Of a DNA stretch of 18,483 nt, positions 1 to 6,215 are shown one piece after another. Both the position numbers and the translations under genes were made by a program. Source of the DNA: JAUIBE01 sp035267185 (lineage in GTDB: Bacteria; Pseudomonadota; Gammaproteobacteria; Xanthomonadales; SZUA-36); NCBI GenBank assembly GCA_035267185.1, contig DATFLY010000148.1, positions 1 through 18,483 of the forward strand, in the 5' to 3' direction. Numbering within the stretch: position 1 is the first letter of the stretch; every line of letters starts with the position of its first letter. The notes under the pieces were generated by a model. That model did not search any database and was not told the origin of the DNA. It saw only the letters and a program-made list of their open reading frames with translations.

Positions 1-1
1 G

Positions 2-577
2 GACGCCCTGCTTGGCATGGCGCTGCGCGAGCTGTTAATCGAAAAGGGTATGTACACGGTGTCGGAGGAACAGGCCATGATGGCCACCATGCAGGGTGCG
101 TCCCCTGAAAATGGCGCACAGATCGTTGCCCGCGCATGGGTCGATCCGGACTATAAGGAGCACCTGCTATCGGATGGCGGTGCTGCCATCGCTGAATTCG
201 GACACGACCTTTCACCAGCAGAGTTCACGGTACTGGAGAACACAAAGGACGTTCACAATGTCGTTGTCTGCACATTGTGTTCCTGCTACCCACGTGCCTT
301 GCTTGGAATGTCACCGGCCTGGTACAAGTCAATCAGCTACCGATCCCGTGTTGTGCGTGAGCCGCGCGCAGTGCTCGCCGAGTTCGGCGTGGAACTGAGC
401 GATGAAGTGGAAGTGCGCGTACATGACTCGACAGCCGAGTTACGTTACATGATCCTGCCGCAACGCCCACCCGGAACAGGAGGATGGTCGGAAGAACGCC
501 TGGCCGGATTGGTGACACGGAACTCCCTGATCGGCACTCATCGTGACCTCATGATTTCACAACAACTCCATGAATAA
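2..577 (+). CDS. nthA: Nitrile hydratase alpha subunit, cobalt type (5' partial)
   Basis: Catalytic metal-binding subunit of nitrile hydratase, which hydrates nitriles to amides in the cytoplasm as a heterodimer with a beta subunit. The frame is open from the first complete codon at the left edge. An ATG at 17 is possible, but the family usually has some residues before the LLIEKG-like segment, so I treat the gene as truncated by the window. Counting from that ATG, the metal site is Cys85-Thr-Leu-Cys88-Ser-Cys90 (VCTLCSC). Thr after the first Cys marks the Co(III) type; iron enzymes have Ser. In the family, the second and third Cys are oxidised to sulfinic and sulfenic acid. Downstream family blocks WYKS, YRSRVVREPRAVLAEFG and a GWSEE tail are present. 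No beta subunit or activator gene follows; the usual Co-type order (beta, alpha, activator) would put beta to the left. Thiocyanate hydrolase gamma is related, but the CSCYP context fits nitrile hydratase better. Confidence 0.93.
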   Translation, partial: DALLGMALRELLIEKGMYTVSEEQAMMATMQGASPENGAQIVARAWVDPDYKEHLLSDGGAAIAEFGHDLSPAEFTVLENTKDVHNVVVCTLCSCYPRALLGMSPAWYKSISYRSRVVREPRAVLAEFGVELSDEVEVRVHDSTAELRYMILPQRPPGTGGWSEERLAGLVTRNSLIGTHRDLMISQQLHE

Positions 578-998
578 AACCACGGCAAGCGGTGGCCTGG
601 TCATCCCAACCTGCCCTGGTAGGTTATGGTTTTATCTGCTGGACCGCCTGCAAAAACGACAACCGGGGCAGCGAAAAAAAAACGAATGTCATCAGAATGA
701 GTGACAACTTGTGATCCCCAAGGAAGAGAAGTTTCGTGGGGTTTAAGGGTAGCCGGACAGATCCACTCTGATCTCAAACTATGATTCGACGGCTTTAACT
801 CCCGAACCAGGCAAAAAGGGCCTTTCCCGACTGCCAGATAACCTCTAACCAGCTGGCGGTTTTGATTGAGCACCTGACAAATTCTTTCTCCCGAACACTT
901 GGGTGGATACCGTTACGGCAACAACCCGATGATTGAACCTTTGCAGCCCGGCGAGACACTCATAAGATAGGAGCAGCCACCACAAAACAGGCGAAAGC
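578..998. other. 421-bp non-coding gap before the sigma operon
   Basis: No convincing gene on either strand. The two minus-strand open frames here have no recognisable domain and no good ribosome site. Seen: a 5-bp stem AACCT/AGGTT at 608-612 and 621-625 followed by ATGGTTTT, at best a weak terminator for the nitrile hydratase gene; a run of nine A near 674-682; and the ECF-type promoter candidate at 934-963. The rest appears featureless. Confidence 0.5.
934..963 (+). promoter_or_regulatory. Candidate ECF-type promoter of the sigma operon (site 1)
   Basis: TGAACCTTTG at 934-943, 14 bases, then ACTCAT at 958-963, ending 35 bases before the sigma factor ATG. GAACCT followed 17 bases later by ACTCA has the geometry of ECF promoters (GAACTT, 16-17 bases, TCTGA for the RpoE/AlgU type). 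The same two boxes at identical spacing recur at 6859-6888. ECF sigma genes are often autoregulated, which would fit this site. Promoter function is inferred. Confidence 0.5.
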
Positions 999-1568
999 AT
1001 GCATTCGAAAGGACAAAAGTCCACGGATCTCGAACTCCTGAGCCGCATCAGGCATGGCGATCGAGTTGCATTTTCGGAATTGTATCGGCGATTTCATCCC
1101 CGGATTTTTGGCTATTTGCTCAGATTCCTGTCAGACCGTGCAACGGTCGAAGAAGTGCTGGATGATGTGATGTTTGTGGTTTGGAAAGATGCTAGGAAGT
1201 TTCGCGGCAAGTCGGCTGTCTCGACGTGGATATTCGGAATCGCCTATAACAAGATCATGACAGCCATTGGAAAACACCGCCGTCATCAATCTCACCTGGA
1301 TCGAAAAGCTGAGGTCGATTCACTGATTGTCCAAGGTAAAAGGCACTCGGAATGGATCAGGGCGGGACTTGCACAGCTCAGCCATGAACATCGCCAGGTG
1401 CTTGAATTAACCTATTACGGAGGCTTTTCCTACCAGGAAATTGCTGAAATCGCAGGGTGCCCCGTTAATACCGTAAAAACACGGATGTTTCATGCCAGGC
1501 GCCGATTGAGAATACTGCTTCCGGCTCTGGCGGGGCAAACCGGGGAAAAAAATCGTGAACGCTCCTGA
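999..1568 (+). CDS. ECF-type RNA polymerase sigma factor
   Basis: Extracytoplasmic-function sigma-70 factor of 189 residues, a typical ECF length. Region 2 spans about residues 23-92 (AFSELYRRFHPRIFGYLLRF through DDVMFVVWKDARKFRG and STWIFGIAYNKI), including the usual core-binding and -10 recognition segments. A variable linker follows, then region 4 at about 125-172, with LSHEHRQVLELTYYGGFSYQEIAEI and the recognition helix around CPVNTVKTRMFHARRRLR. There is no region 1 or 3. The ATG at 999 is preceded by a modest purine-rich AGGCGAAAG. Its end overlaps the anti-sigma gene by 14 bases, so the two are translationally coupled, as expected of a cognate pair. Candidate own promoter at 934-963. 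I cannot assign an ECF group from sequence alone. Confidence 0.95.
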   Translation: MHSKGQKSTDLELLSRIRHGDRVAFSELYRRFHPRIFGYLLRFLSDRATVEEVLDDVMFVVWKDARKFRGKSAVSTWIFGIAYNKIMTAIGKHRRHQSHLDRKAEVDSLIVQGKRHSEWIRAGLAQLSHEHRQVLELTYYGGFSYQEIAEIAGCPVNTVKTRMFHARRRLRILLPALAGQTGEKNRERS

Positions 1569-2214
1569 TTCGATATCGCACGAGGAAGCTGTTGAATTGT
1601 TGCCTTGGCTGGTCAATGGGTCTATGGATGCTGCAAAGCAAGCGGCTGTGCAAAACCATGCACAATCCTGTGTCGTTTGCAGGCGTGAGCTAAAAGCACT
1701 TAAGGCGCTTAGAGATTTTGTTGAAGATCAAGCTGATGCAGAGCTCATCCCATCACCGGATATGCGCAACATCAATGCGCGAATCGACCGGATGATCGAC
1801 AAGCATGGTTGGAGTCAAAAGCTTTCTTCATGGTTACGTTCAGGTATTGGCGCTCCCTGGAAGCTGGCATTCGTGGCTCAGACAATCCTTGTTATCGTGC
1901 TGACACTGGCACTGGCATTGCCCACAGTTTCTGAACCGGAATTCACCACGCTGACACGGCCCGAGAGCCTGTCGGGCAGCCACCATGTCAGGGTGGTGTT
2001 TAACCCGGAAACGACACTGGCTGAAGTGACTGCACTCCTCGAAGAACTCGCGCTTGAAGTAGAAACAGGACCAACGGCTCGGGGCGTTTATACCCTGGCG
2101 CTCACAGCAGGAACCAGCGCGCAAGAGTTGGAGCAATTGCTCGGTCAAATACAGAGTCGACCATCTGTTCAGTTCGCACAACCGGTGGTTCATTCCAATC
2201 CCCAGGACCCATGA
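1555..2214 (+). CDS. Membrane anti-sigma factor with zinc-binding ZAS motif and prodomain-like periplasmic part
   Basis: Predicted inner-membrane anti-sigma factor for the preceding ECF sigma. The N-terminal cytoplasmic part (about 10-60) is a zf-HC2/ZAS-type domain, with LLPWLVNGSMD followed by His35-x3-Cys39-x2-Cys42, the zinc ligands that clamp the sigma factor in this family. One hydrophobic helix at about 103-124 crosses the membrane. The periplasmic part (about 143-212) reads as beta-alpha-beta-beta-alpha-beta (VRVVF, then a TLAEVTALLEEL helix, GVYTLAL, a SAQELEQLL helix, QFAQPV). That layout resembles subtilisin propeptides and the equivalent region of the next gene's product. The GTG start at 1555 follows GGGGAAAA and overlaps the sigma gene. 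The stop overlaps the peptidase ATG (ATGA). Presumably it holds sigma inactive until a periplasmic signal arrives; that is inferred from the family. Confidence 0.9.
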   Translation: MNAPDSISHEEAVELLPWLVNGSMDAAKQAAVQNHAQSCVVCRRELKALKALRDFVEDQADAELIPSPDMRNINARIDRMIDKHGWSQKLSSWLRSGIGAPWKLAFVAQTILVIVLTLALALPTVSEPEFTTLTRPESLSGSHHVRVVFNPETTLAEVTALLEELALEVETGPTARGVYTLALTAGTSAQELEQLLGQIQSRPSVQFAQPVVHSNPQDP

Positions 2215-3485
2215 ATCGCTCTTCCAGCCTTATCGTTCTGTTGTTTCTCACTGGCAGTTTGCTTGCTGAGGGGGGCGCACCAGGTCAGTCAGAAACCGGC
2301 CGGACGAGGATTTTGGTCACGTTTTCTGACCCTGCTATCGGCAGTTCCGCGCGAGTGACCGCCTCGCGTCCAGGCTACAAAAGAAGCACGTCAACTTACC
2401 TTGTATCGCTTGGAGTCAGGCGCACTGCAAAACGAATCGCCAGTGAATTCAAATTAAAGATTGTGGATGAATGGCCGATCCTTTCCCTCAGGGTCCATTG
2501 CCTGGTTTATGAGGTGCCGGACAAGACAGACATCGATGACCTGTTGCTCCGCCTTCAACAAACCGCCGAGGTTGATTCAGCTCAGCGACTCAACGTATTC
2601 GAAGTCAGCGCCGAAAACGAGCTTGCGACTGAAAAATCCTATGCAAACCTGCAACACAGCCTTGACATGCTCGAACTTGCCCAGGCTCATCAATGGTCAA
2701 GAGGAGACCACATACGAATTTCCATAATCGATACAGCTGTCGACACTGAGCATCCGGATCTGAAAGCAAGCATTTCAAGCCAACACGATTTCGTGAGCCA
2801 TGTGGCACACGAAACCTCCTCGAAGGCTCATGGCACTGCGGTGGCTGGTGTCATAGGTGCCGATGCCGATAATGGAATTGGGATCATTGGTGTGGCTCCC
2901 GCTTCCAGGCTTCAAATTCTCAGGGCTTGCTGGCATCAACCGAATCGGTCTTCGGCAGTTTGCGACAGTTTTACATTGGCGAAATCCCTGGATTACGCCA
3001 TCGATTCGAAGTCCGATATCATTAACCTCAGCCTAAATGGACCCTCAGACGCACTACTGGGACGAATGGTGGAGCAGGCTCTGGAAAATGGCATCGTGGT
3101 CATTGCCGCGGCCCCTGAACACTCGCGCTCAGGGTTTCCGGCGGAACTAGATGGTGTGATAGCAGTTGGGACAAGCCAGCCCCCTCAAATGGAACAGGCG
3201 CAGCATTTGCCTCAGATCCGGGCTCCGGGCACTGACATCCTGGTTGCAGTCCCCAAAGGCAGATACGACTTCGCTTCGGGCTCCTCGCTTTCTGCAGCCC
3301 ATGTAACGGGAATTGTCGCGTTGCTGATTGCAAGCCGTCCCCGTTTGAGCACCGAGAAAGTCAGGTCTCTGTTAATTGGAAGTCAATCAGCGAATTATGG
3401 TTCGGTGAATGCCTGCCTAGCACTGGCTGAACTGCTATCCAAAACCGGCTGTCAACAAGACCAACTTGTTTCCGAGAGATTCTGA
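2211..3485 (+). CDS. Secreted S8 family subtilisin-like serine peptidase with N-terminal propeptide
   Basis: 424 residues. A signal peptide (about 1-20, SLIVLLFLTGSLLA) sends it to the periplasm or beyond. Residues 32-132 look like an I9-type propeptide. The catalytic domain follows, about 150-410: Asp174 in SIIDTAVDTEHPDL, His207 in SKAHGTAVAGVIGA, and Ser359 in SGSSLSAAHVTGIVALL, with INLSL at 271-275 also typical. Departures from the usual motifs are DTA for DTG and GSS for GTS. The segment that normally carries the oxyanion-hole Asn (AAAGN) reads AAAPE at 299-303, so that Asn is apparently missing. The gene starts inside the anti-sigma stop codon (ATGA), making a three-gene operon. Likely roles are cleaving, or being controlled by, the anti-sigma factor, or acting as an output of the sigma factor. 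Reduced or altered activity is possible given the oxyanion change. Confidence 0.9.
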   Translation: MNRSSSLIVLLFLTGSLLAEGGAPGQSETGRTRILVTFSDPAIGSSARVTASRPGYKRSTSTYLVSLGVRRTAKRIASEFKLKIVDEWPILSLRVHCLVYEVPDKTDIDDLLLRLQQTAEVDSAQRLNVFEVSAENELATEKSYANLQHSLDMLELAQAHQWSRGDHIRISIIDTAVDTEHPDLKASISSQHDFVSHVAHETSSKAHGTAVAGVIGADADNGIGIIGVAPASRLQILRACWHQPNRSSAVCDSFTLAKSLDYAIDSKSDIINLSLNGPSDALLGRMVEQALENGIVVIAAAPEHSRSGFPAELDGVIAVGTSQPPQMEQAQHLPQIRAPGTDILVAVPKGRYDFASGSSLSAAHVTGIVALLIASRPRLSTEKVRSLLIGSQSANYGSVNACLALAELLSKTGCQQDQLVSERF

Positions 3486-3492
3486 TTCGGCT

Positions 3493-4191
3493 CTAAAATG
3501 TCATCCTGAAACTCACAACCCATTGCGAGCCGGCTGAATCCCTGGCAGCAAATCCGTCCGGCCGCTCATTGTCAAACCATCGCAAATCAAAAATCATCCT
3601 GGACCAGCGAACCGAAGCACCAACATCCCAATAGAAATAACGTGAAACACCAGCATCCGACATGTCATTAAGACCCAGCGTTGCACCCAGAACCCAGGTG
3701 TTGGCCACAGGATAGTCAAGCTGGAATTCCCAGTGGCGGCTGTCATGCCCAAGGCCGTTGAGATCTCTGGTCATTCCCAGTTCCACAGAGTAACGGTCCT
3801 GCCAGGTGGCGCTGACCAGCACCTCGTTGTAGTCGTAACTGTGAAACCCTGTCTGGCCCGGATAGGTATAGCGAAGCAGCGTTAATGTAGCCGACAGGGG
3901 TGCCTGAAACCGGTGATGAAACCCTGCATAGAAATCCAGTTCCAGGTCGCGCTTGCCAGCGGGACTCTGAATGTCAATGGTACTGCCCCACACACCAGCA
4001 AAGACACCGCTATCGTGTTCATAGTCCACTCCCAACTGAAGTGCGGGCTGACCGTCAGATCTCTTCAAGCCACGAAATATGTATTCACTGGTCAAAGTGG
4101 TTGAAATCGAATATTCCGACGCCTGGATCGTAGGCGCCAGCATACTGATAAAAATCAAAGCAAAAGCAGGAACAAAAATATCCCGGTTCAT
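3493..4191 (-). CDS. TorF family putative porin (outer-membrane beta-barrel)
   Basis: 232 residues with a signal peptide (about 1-24, ending IQA). Amphipathic beta-strands follow, starting with the family hallmark YSISTTLTSEYIFRGLKRSD and a DYEHDSGVFAGVWGSTIDI segment. The protein ends in Phe (VVSFRMTF), the C-terminal signal of outer-membrane barrels. This pattern matches the Gcw_chp/TorF-like family of small putative porins, whose substrate is not established. It converges on the S8 peptidase gene with only 7 bases between the stop codons, leaving no room for an ordinary terminator. The start ATG has a possible AGGATG ribosome site about a dozen bases upstream. It is not part of the sigma operon; the facing orientation may let the two transcripts interfere. 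Confidence 0.85.
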   Translation of the reverse strand: MNRDIFVPAFALIFISMLAPTIQASEYSISTTLTSEYIFRGLKRSDGQPALQLGVDYEHDSGVFAGVWGSTIDIQSPAGKRDLELDFYAGFHHRFQAPLSATLTLLRYTYPGQTGFHSYDYNEVLVSATWQDRYSVELGMTRDLNGLGHDSRHWEFQLDYPVANTWVLGATLGLNDMSDAGVSRYFYWDVGASVRWSRMIFDLRWFDNERPDGFAARDSAGSQWVVSFRMTF

Positions 4192-4319
4192 CCTAGTAAA
4201 TCATCCTGATTAGAATTAAAAACAATGGCCAGCACCTGCTAAACGCGGTTAAATCTCAAATTCGACCCGACAAACCAGCAAGATCATTCGGTATTTTGGC
4301 ATTTCGACTCTCCCGATTT

Positions 4320-4349
4320 TGAACCTTTCGAAGTATTGCACGCACCTGC
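4320..4349 (+). promoter_or_regulatory. Candidate ECF-type promoter, weaker match (site 2)
   Basis: TGAACCTTTC at 4320-4329, 14 bases, then ACCTGC at 4344-4349. The -35-like box is identical to sites 1 and 3 over nine bases. The -10-like box agrees only partly with ACTCA. It lies 45 bases before the GTG of the small secreted gene at 4395, in the same orientation. Confidence 0.33.
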
Positions 4350-4394
4350 CTATCAAAATCAATACCCATTTCACCATGTACAGGGAGACTTCAA

Positions 4395-4610
4395 GTGCTC
4401 AGAATCCTTACTTTTCTTCTGTCTGTAGTGCTTGTCAACACGGCAGTCGCGCGCGGCCCGGCCAAAACAGAATGTGTCAGCGGGGATGGCTCGATGTTGC
4501 CCAGCTTTGACCGGTCCGTGGAATTTGTGGTCGATGCCAGCCAGAACGACCCCACTGCTCCTGTAGGCGAATTCACCGTAATATTTCGAAGAAGCCCGGG
4601 GTGGCGGTAA
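4395..4610 (+). CDS. Small secreted protein of unknown function, possibly the 5' part of a broken gene
   Basis: 71 residues from a GTG at 4395 that follows a good AGGGAGA ribosome site at the right distance. Residues 1-19 form a clear signal peptide (LRILTFLLSVVLVNTAVA), so the product would be exported. The mature part is about 52 residues with one Cys and no domain I recognise. The reading frame stops at a TAA after FRRSPGWR. Protein-like sequence appears to continue in the +1 frame to 4722 and then in the +2 frame to 4831 (see the next entry). The present product may therefore be a truncated remnant. A candidate ECF-type promoter lies at 4320-4349. I do not assign a function. Confidence 0.45.
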   Translation: MLRILTFLLSVVLVNTAVARGPAKTECVSGDGSMLPSFDRSVEFVVDASQNDPTAPVGEFTVIFRRSPGWR

Positions 4611-4740
4611 GAACAATTCACAAAACGATGCCATGATCATCATAGTTTTTCTGCCCTCAGGCACCGAAACACTGGCTGGCACAATCCCGTTTGGTGATGT
4701 CGATGTTGGCGTCAGAAGGTAGAGTAATCCACATCTTGTC

Positions 4741-4763
4741 CGATGGTCCCGCTTTTACCATCG
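4741..4763. repeat. 7-bp inverted repeat (hairpin 1 of a tandem pair)
   Basis: CGATGGT at 4741-4747 and ACCATCG at 4757-4763 are perfect complements around a 9-base loop. It is not followed by a T tract. Confidence 0.5.
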
Positions 4764-4778
4764 AAGGGTATTACCCGC

Positions 4779-4800
4779 CTGATGCGACGGACGGCATCAG
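4779..4800. repeat. 7-bp inverted repeat (hairpin 2 of a tandem pair)
   Basis: CTGATGC at 4779-4785 and GCATCAG at 4794-4800 are perfect complements around an 8-base loop. ACCGCCTCTTTTCCC follows, so a weak terminator for the small gene upstream is possible but not convincing. Confidence 0.45.
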
Positions 4801-4857
4801 ACCGCCTCTTTTCCCGCTCTCGATCACCTGAGCCAGTATTCCGGTGTATATTCCTAT

Positions 4858-4887
4858 TGAACGTATTACGCCCGGTAACGTACACAC
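4858..4887 (+). promoter_or_regulatory. Candidate ECF-type promoter of the cupredoxin gene, weak match (site 4)
   Basis: TGAACGTATT at 4858-4867, 14 bases including CGCCCGG (compare AGCCCGG in site 1), then ACACAC at 4882-4887. It has the same spacing as sites 1 and 3 but both boxes are degenerate. It ends 53 bases before the ATG at 4941. Taken alone it would be weak; the shared spacing and orientation are the reasons for listing it. Confidence 0.27.
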
Positions 4888-4940
4888 CTGTGAAGCCCTG
4901 ACTTCGTGGCAGCGGCATTGCTAAACACAGGAGTAGCCAA

Positions 4941-6080
4941 ATGAATATCATGACCAGCACTGTCCGTACGATGTGGTGCGTGACGTTGCTCACATTTTCG
5001 ATGGTGGCCAGCGCACAAACCGTTCACAACGTAACAGTGGGTAATAATTTTTTTAGCCCGGCCAACATCACCATCCAGGCCGGTGACACGGTCCGCTGGA
5101 CCAATGCTGCCGACAGCGGCCCGATTCATAACGTCACCGGCGACTGGGGTAGCTCAACAACAGCAGAGTCGTTTATATACGAATTCACTTTCAACGACCC
5201 TGGCGTGCTGAATTACCTCTGCACAATCCACCCTGGCAGCATGCAGGGTTCGGTCACGGTTGAAGGTGGTGGTGGCGGAGACGCGGATCTCAGCATGTCC
5301 GAGGTTAGCGTCAACAACAACATCGTCTATGCACCCGGCGATATGCTTGCAATTGGCGCGGAAGTCGACAATGTGGGCAGTGCTGAATCGGCAGCCTACT
5401 CTGTTGACTTCTTTGTTTCAGCAGACAGCAATATTACCACTGCCGATGCTTTACTCGGAACCGCAAATCGCTCAGCGCTGAATGCCGGAAATTCCGATAA
5501 TTTCAGCGTCAGCTTCAACCTGCCACAAAGCCTGGCTGAAGGAAATTATTTCATCGGTGCAATCATCGACATCGAAGACGACAACAATGCCAACAACAGC
5601 AACTTCGAGGACGAACCGATACAGGTGACGCAGTCCACCGGTTCAGATTTCGTGATCAACAACGGGCTGAACGATGCCTGGTTCAATGAAACGACTGCGG
5701 GCCAGGGCTTTTTCATCACCGTGTTCCCGGATGTCGGCGCCATCTTCCTGGCGTGGTTCACCTATGACACCGAGCGCCCAGCTGAAGATGTAATGGCGCT
5801 GTTGGGCGAGCCGGGACACCGCTGGCTGACCGCCTTTGGAAATTATGAAGGTAATGTCGCAAGCCTGAATATTGAGCTGACCACCGGTGGGGTTTTCAAT
5901 TCCGATGAGCCAATGGTCGTCCAGGACCCGAACTATGGCACGATCGAGATTGAGTTCGCCGACTGCGATAACGCTTTGTTGCTCTATGACATACCTTCAC
6001 TGGGTCTCATGGGCGTGATACCCATTACGCGGATTGCCCTCGACAATGTGCCAGCATGCCTGGCGGCGCAGCCACAATGA
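4941..6080 (+). CDS. Secreted cupredoxin with CARDB-like and C-terminal beta-rich domains
   Basis: 379 residues. A signal peptide (about 1-25, ending ASA) is followed by a plastocyanin-like type 1 copper domain (about 27-107) with FFSPANITIQAGDTVRWTN. The expected ligands are visible: His63, Cys94, His97 and Met101 (YLCTIHPGSMQG). A GGGGG linker (109-113) leads to a CARDB-like Ig-fold domain (about 115-231) with the DNVGSAESAAYSVDFFVS pattern. The C-terminal domain (about 236-379) has GQGFFITVFPDVGAIFLAWF and GEPGHRWLTAFG. I recall similar tails in secreted proteins of marine gammaproteobacteria but know no function for it. The mature protein is probably a periplasmic or surface electron carrier or copper protein. 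An AGGAG ribosome site precedes the ATG. It lies next to cytochrome genes and has a weak ECF-type site upstream. Confidence 0.88.
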   Translation: MNIMTSTVRTMWCVTLLTFSMVASAQTVHNVTVGNNFFSPANITIQAGDTVRWTNAADSGPIHNVTGDWGSSTTAESFIYEFTFNDPGVLNYLCTIHPGSMQGSVTVEGGGGGDADLSMSEVSVNNNIVYAPGDMLAIGAEVDNVGSAESAAYSVDFFVSADSNITTADALLGTANRSALNAGNSDNFSVSFNLPQSLAEGNYFIGAIIDIEDDNNANNSNFEDEPIQVTQSTGSDFVINNGLNDAWFNETTAGQGFFITVFPDVGAIFLAWFTYDTERPAEDVMALLGEPGHRWLTAFGNYEGNVASLNIELTTGGVFNSDEPMVVQDPNYGTIEIEFADCDNALLLYDIPSLGLMGVIPITRIALDNVPACLAAQPQ

Positions 6081-6120
6081 GGCACAGAACAGGAAGTTTA
6101 ATGCTTTAAAACCGCGGAAT

Positions 6121-6149
6121 ACCCGACGGCGTGTGTTATGCCGTCGGGT
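6121..6149 (+). terminator. Strong hairpin between convergent cupredoxin and cytochrome genes
   Basis: A perfect 10-bp GC-rich stem, ACCCGACGGC at 6121-6130 and GCCGTCGGGT at 6140-6149, with a 9-base loop. It sits 40 bases after the cupredoxin stop and before the end of the convergent cytochrome gene. Only a short T run follows on the plus strand. On the minus strand the stem is followed by ATTCCGCGGTTTT. It is probably a transcription terminator, perhaps bidirectional. Confidence 0.65.
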
Positions 6150-6215
6150 TCCGATCCTGCTGCGAATTCAAAATCTGCTCAAAACACCGCAATGCCCCCT
6201 CATGCCTGAAGGAAT

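Larger units (their letters stand above)
4582..4831 (+). pseudogene. Possible frameshifted continuation of the small secreted gene
   Basis: Two further plus-strand frames read like protein. The first is open at 4582-4722 and includes AMIIIVFLPSGTETLAGTIP and GDVDVGVRR. The second is open at 4646-4831 and includes GRVIHILSDGPAFTIEGYYP followed by PDATDG. Neither has a convincing ribosome site of its own. Each could join the previous segment by a +1-type shift, which suggests one ancestral secreted protein of about 140 residues with two frameshifts, or assembly errors. A real but different small gene cannot be excluded. Two 7-bp hairpins at 4741-4763 and 4779-4800 lie inside this stretch. Confidence 0.3.

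Noticed and set aside
601..1048. Two minus-strand open frames upstream of the sigma gene
   Set aside because: No domain or convincing ribosome site; the composition looks non-coding, and the candidate sigma promoter lies within.
4712..4993. Minus-strand frame with a hydrophobic stretch, resembling a small membrane protein
   Set aside because: It begins antisense inside the cupredoxin signal-peptide region; the hydrophobic run mirrors that signal sequence, and nothing recognisable follows.
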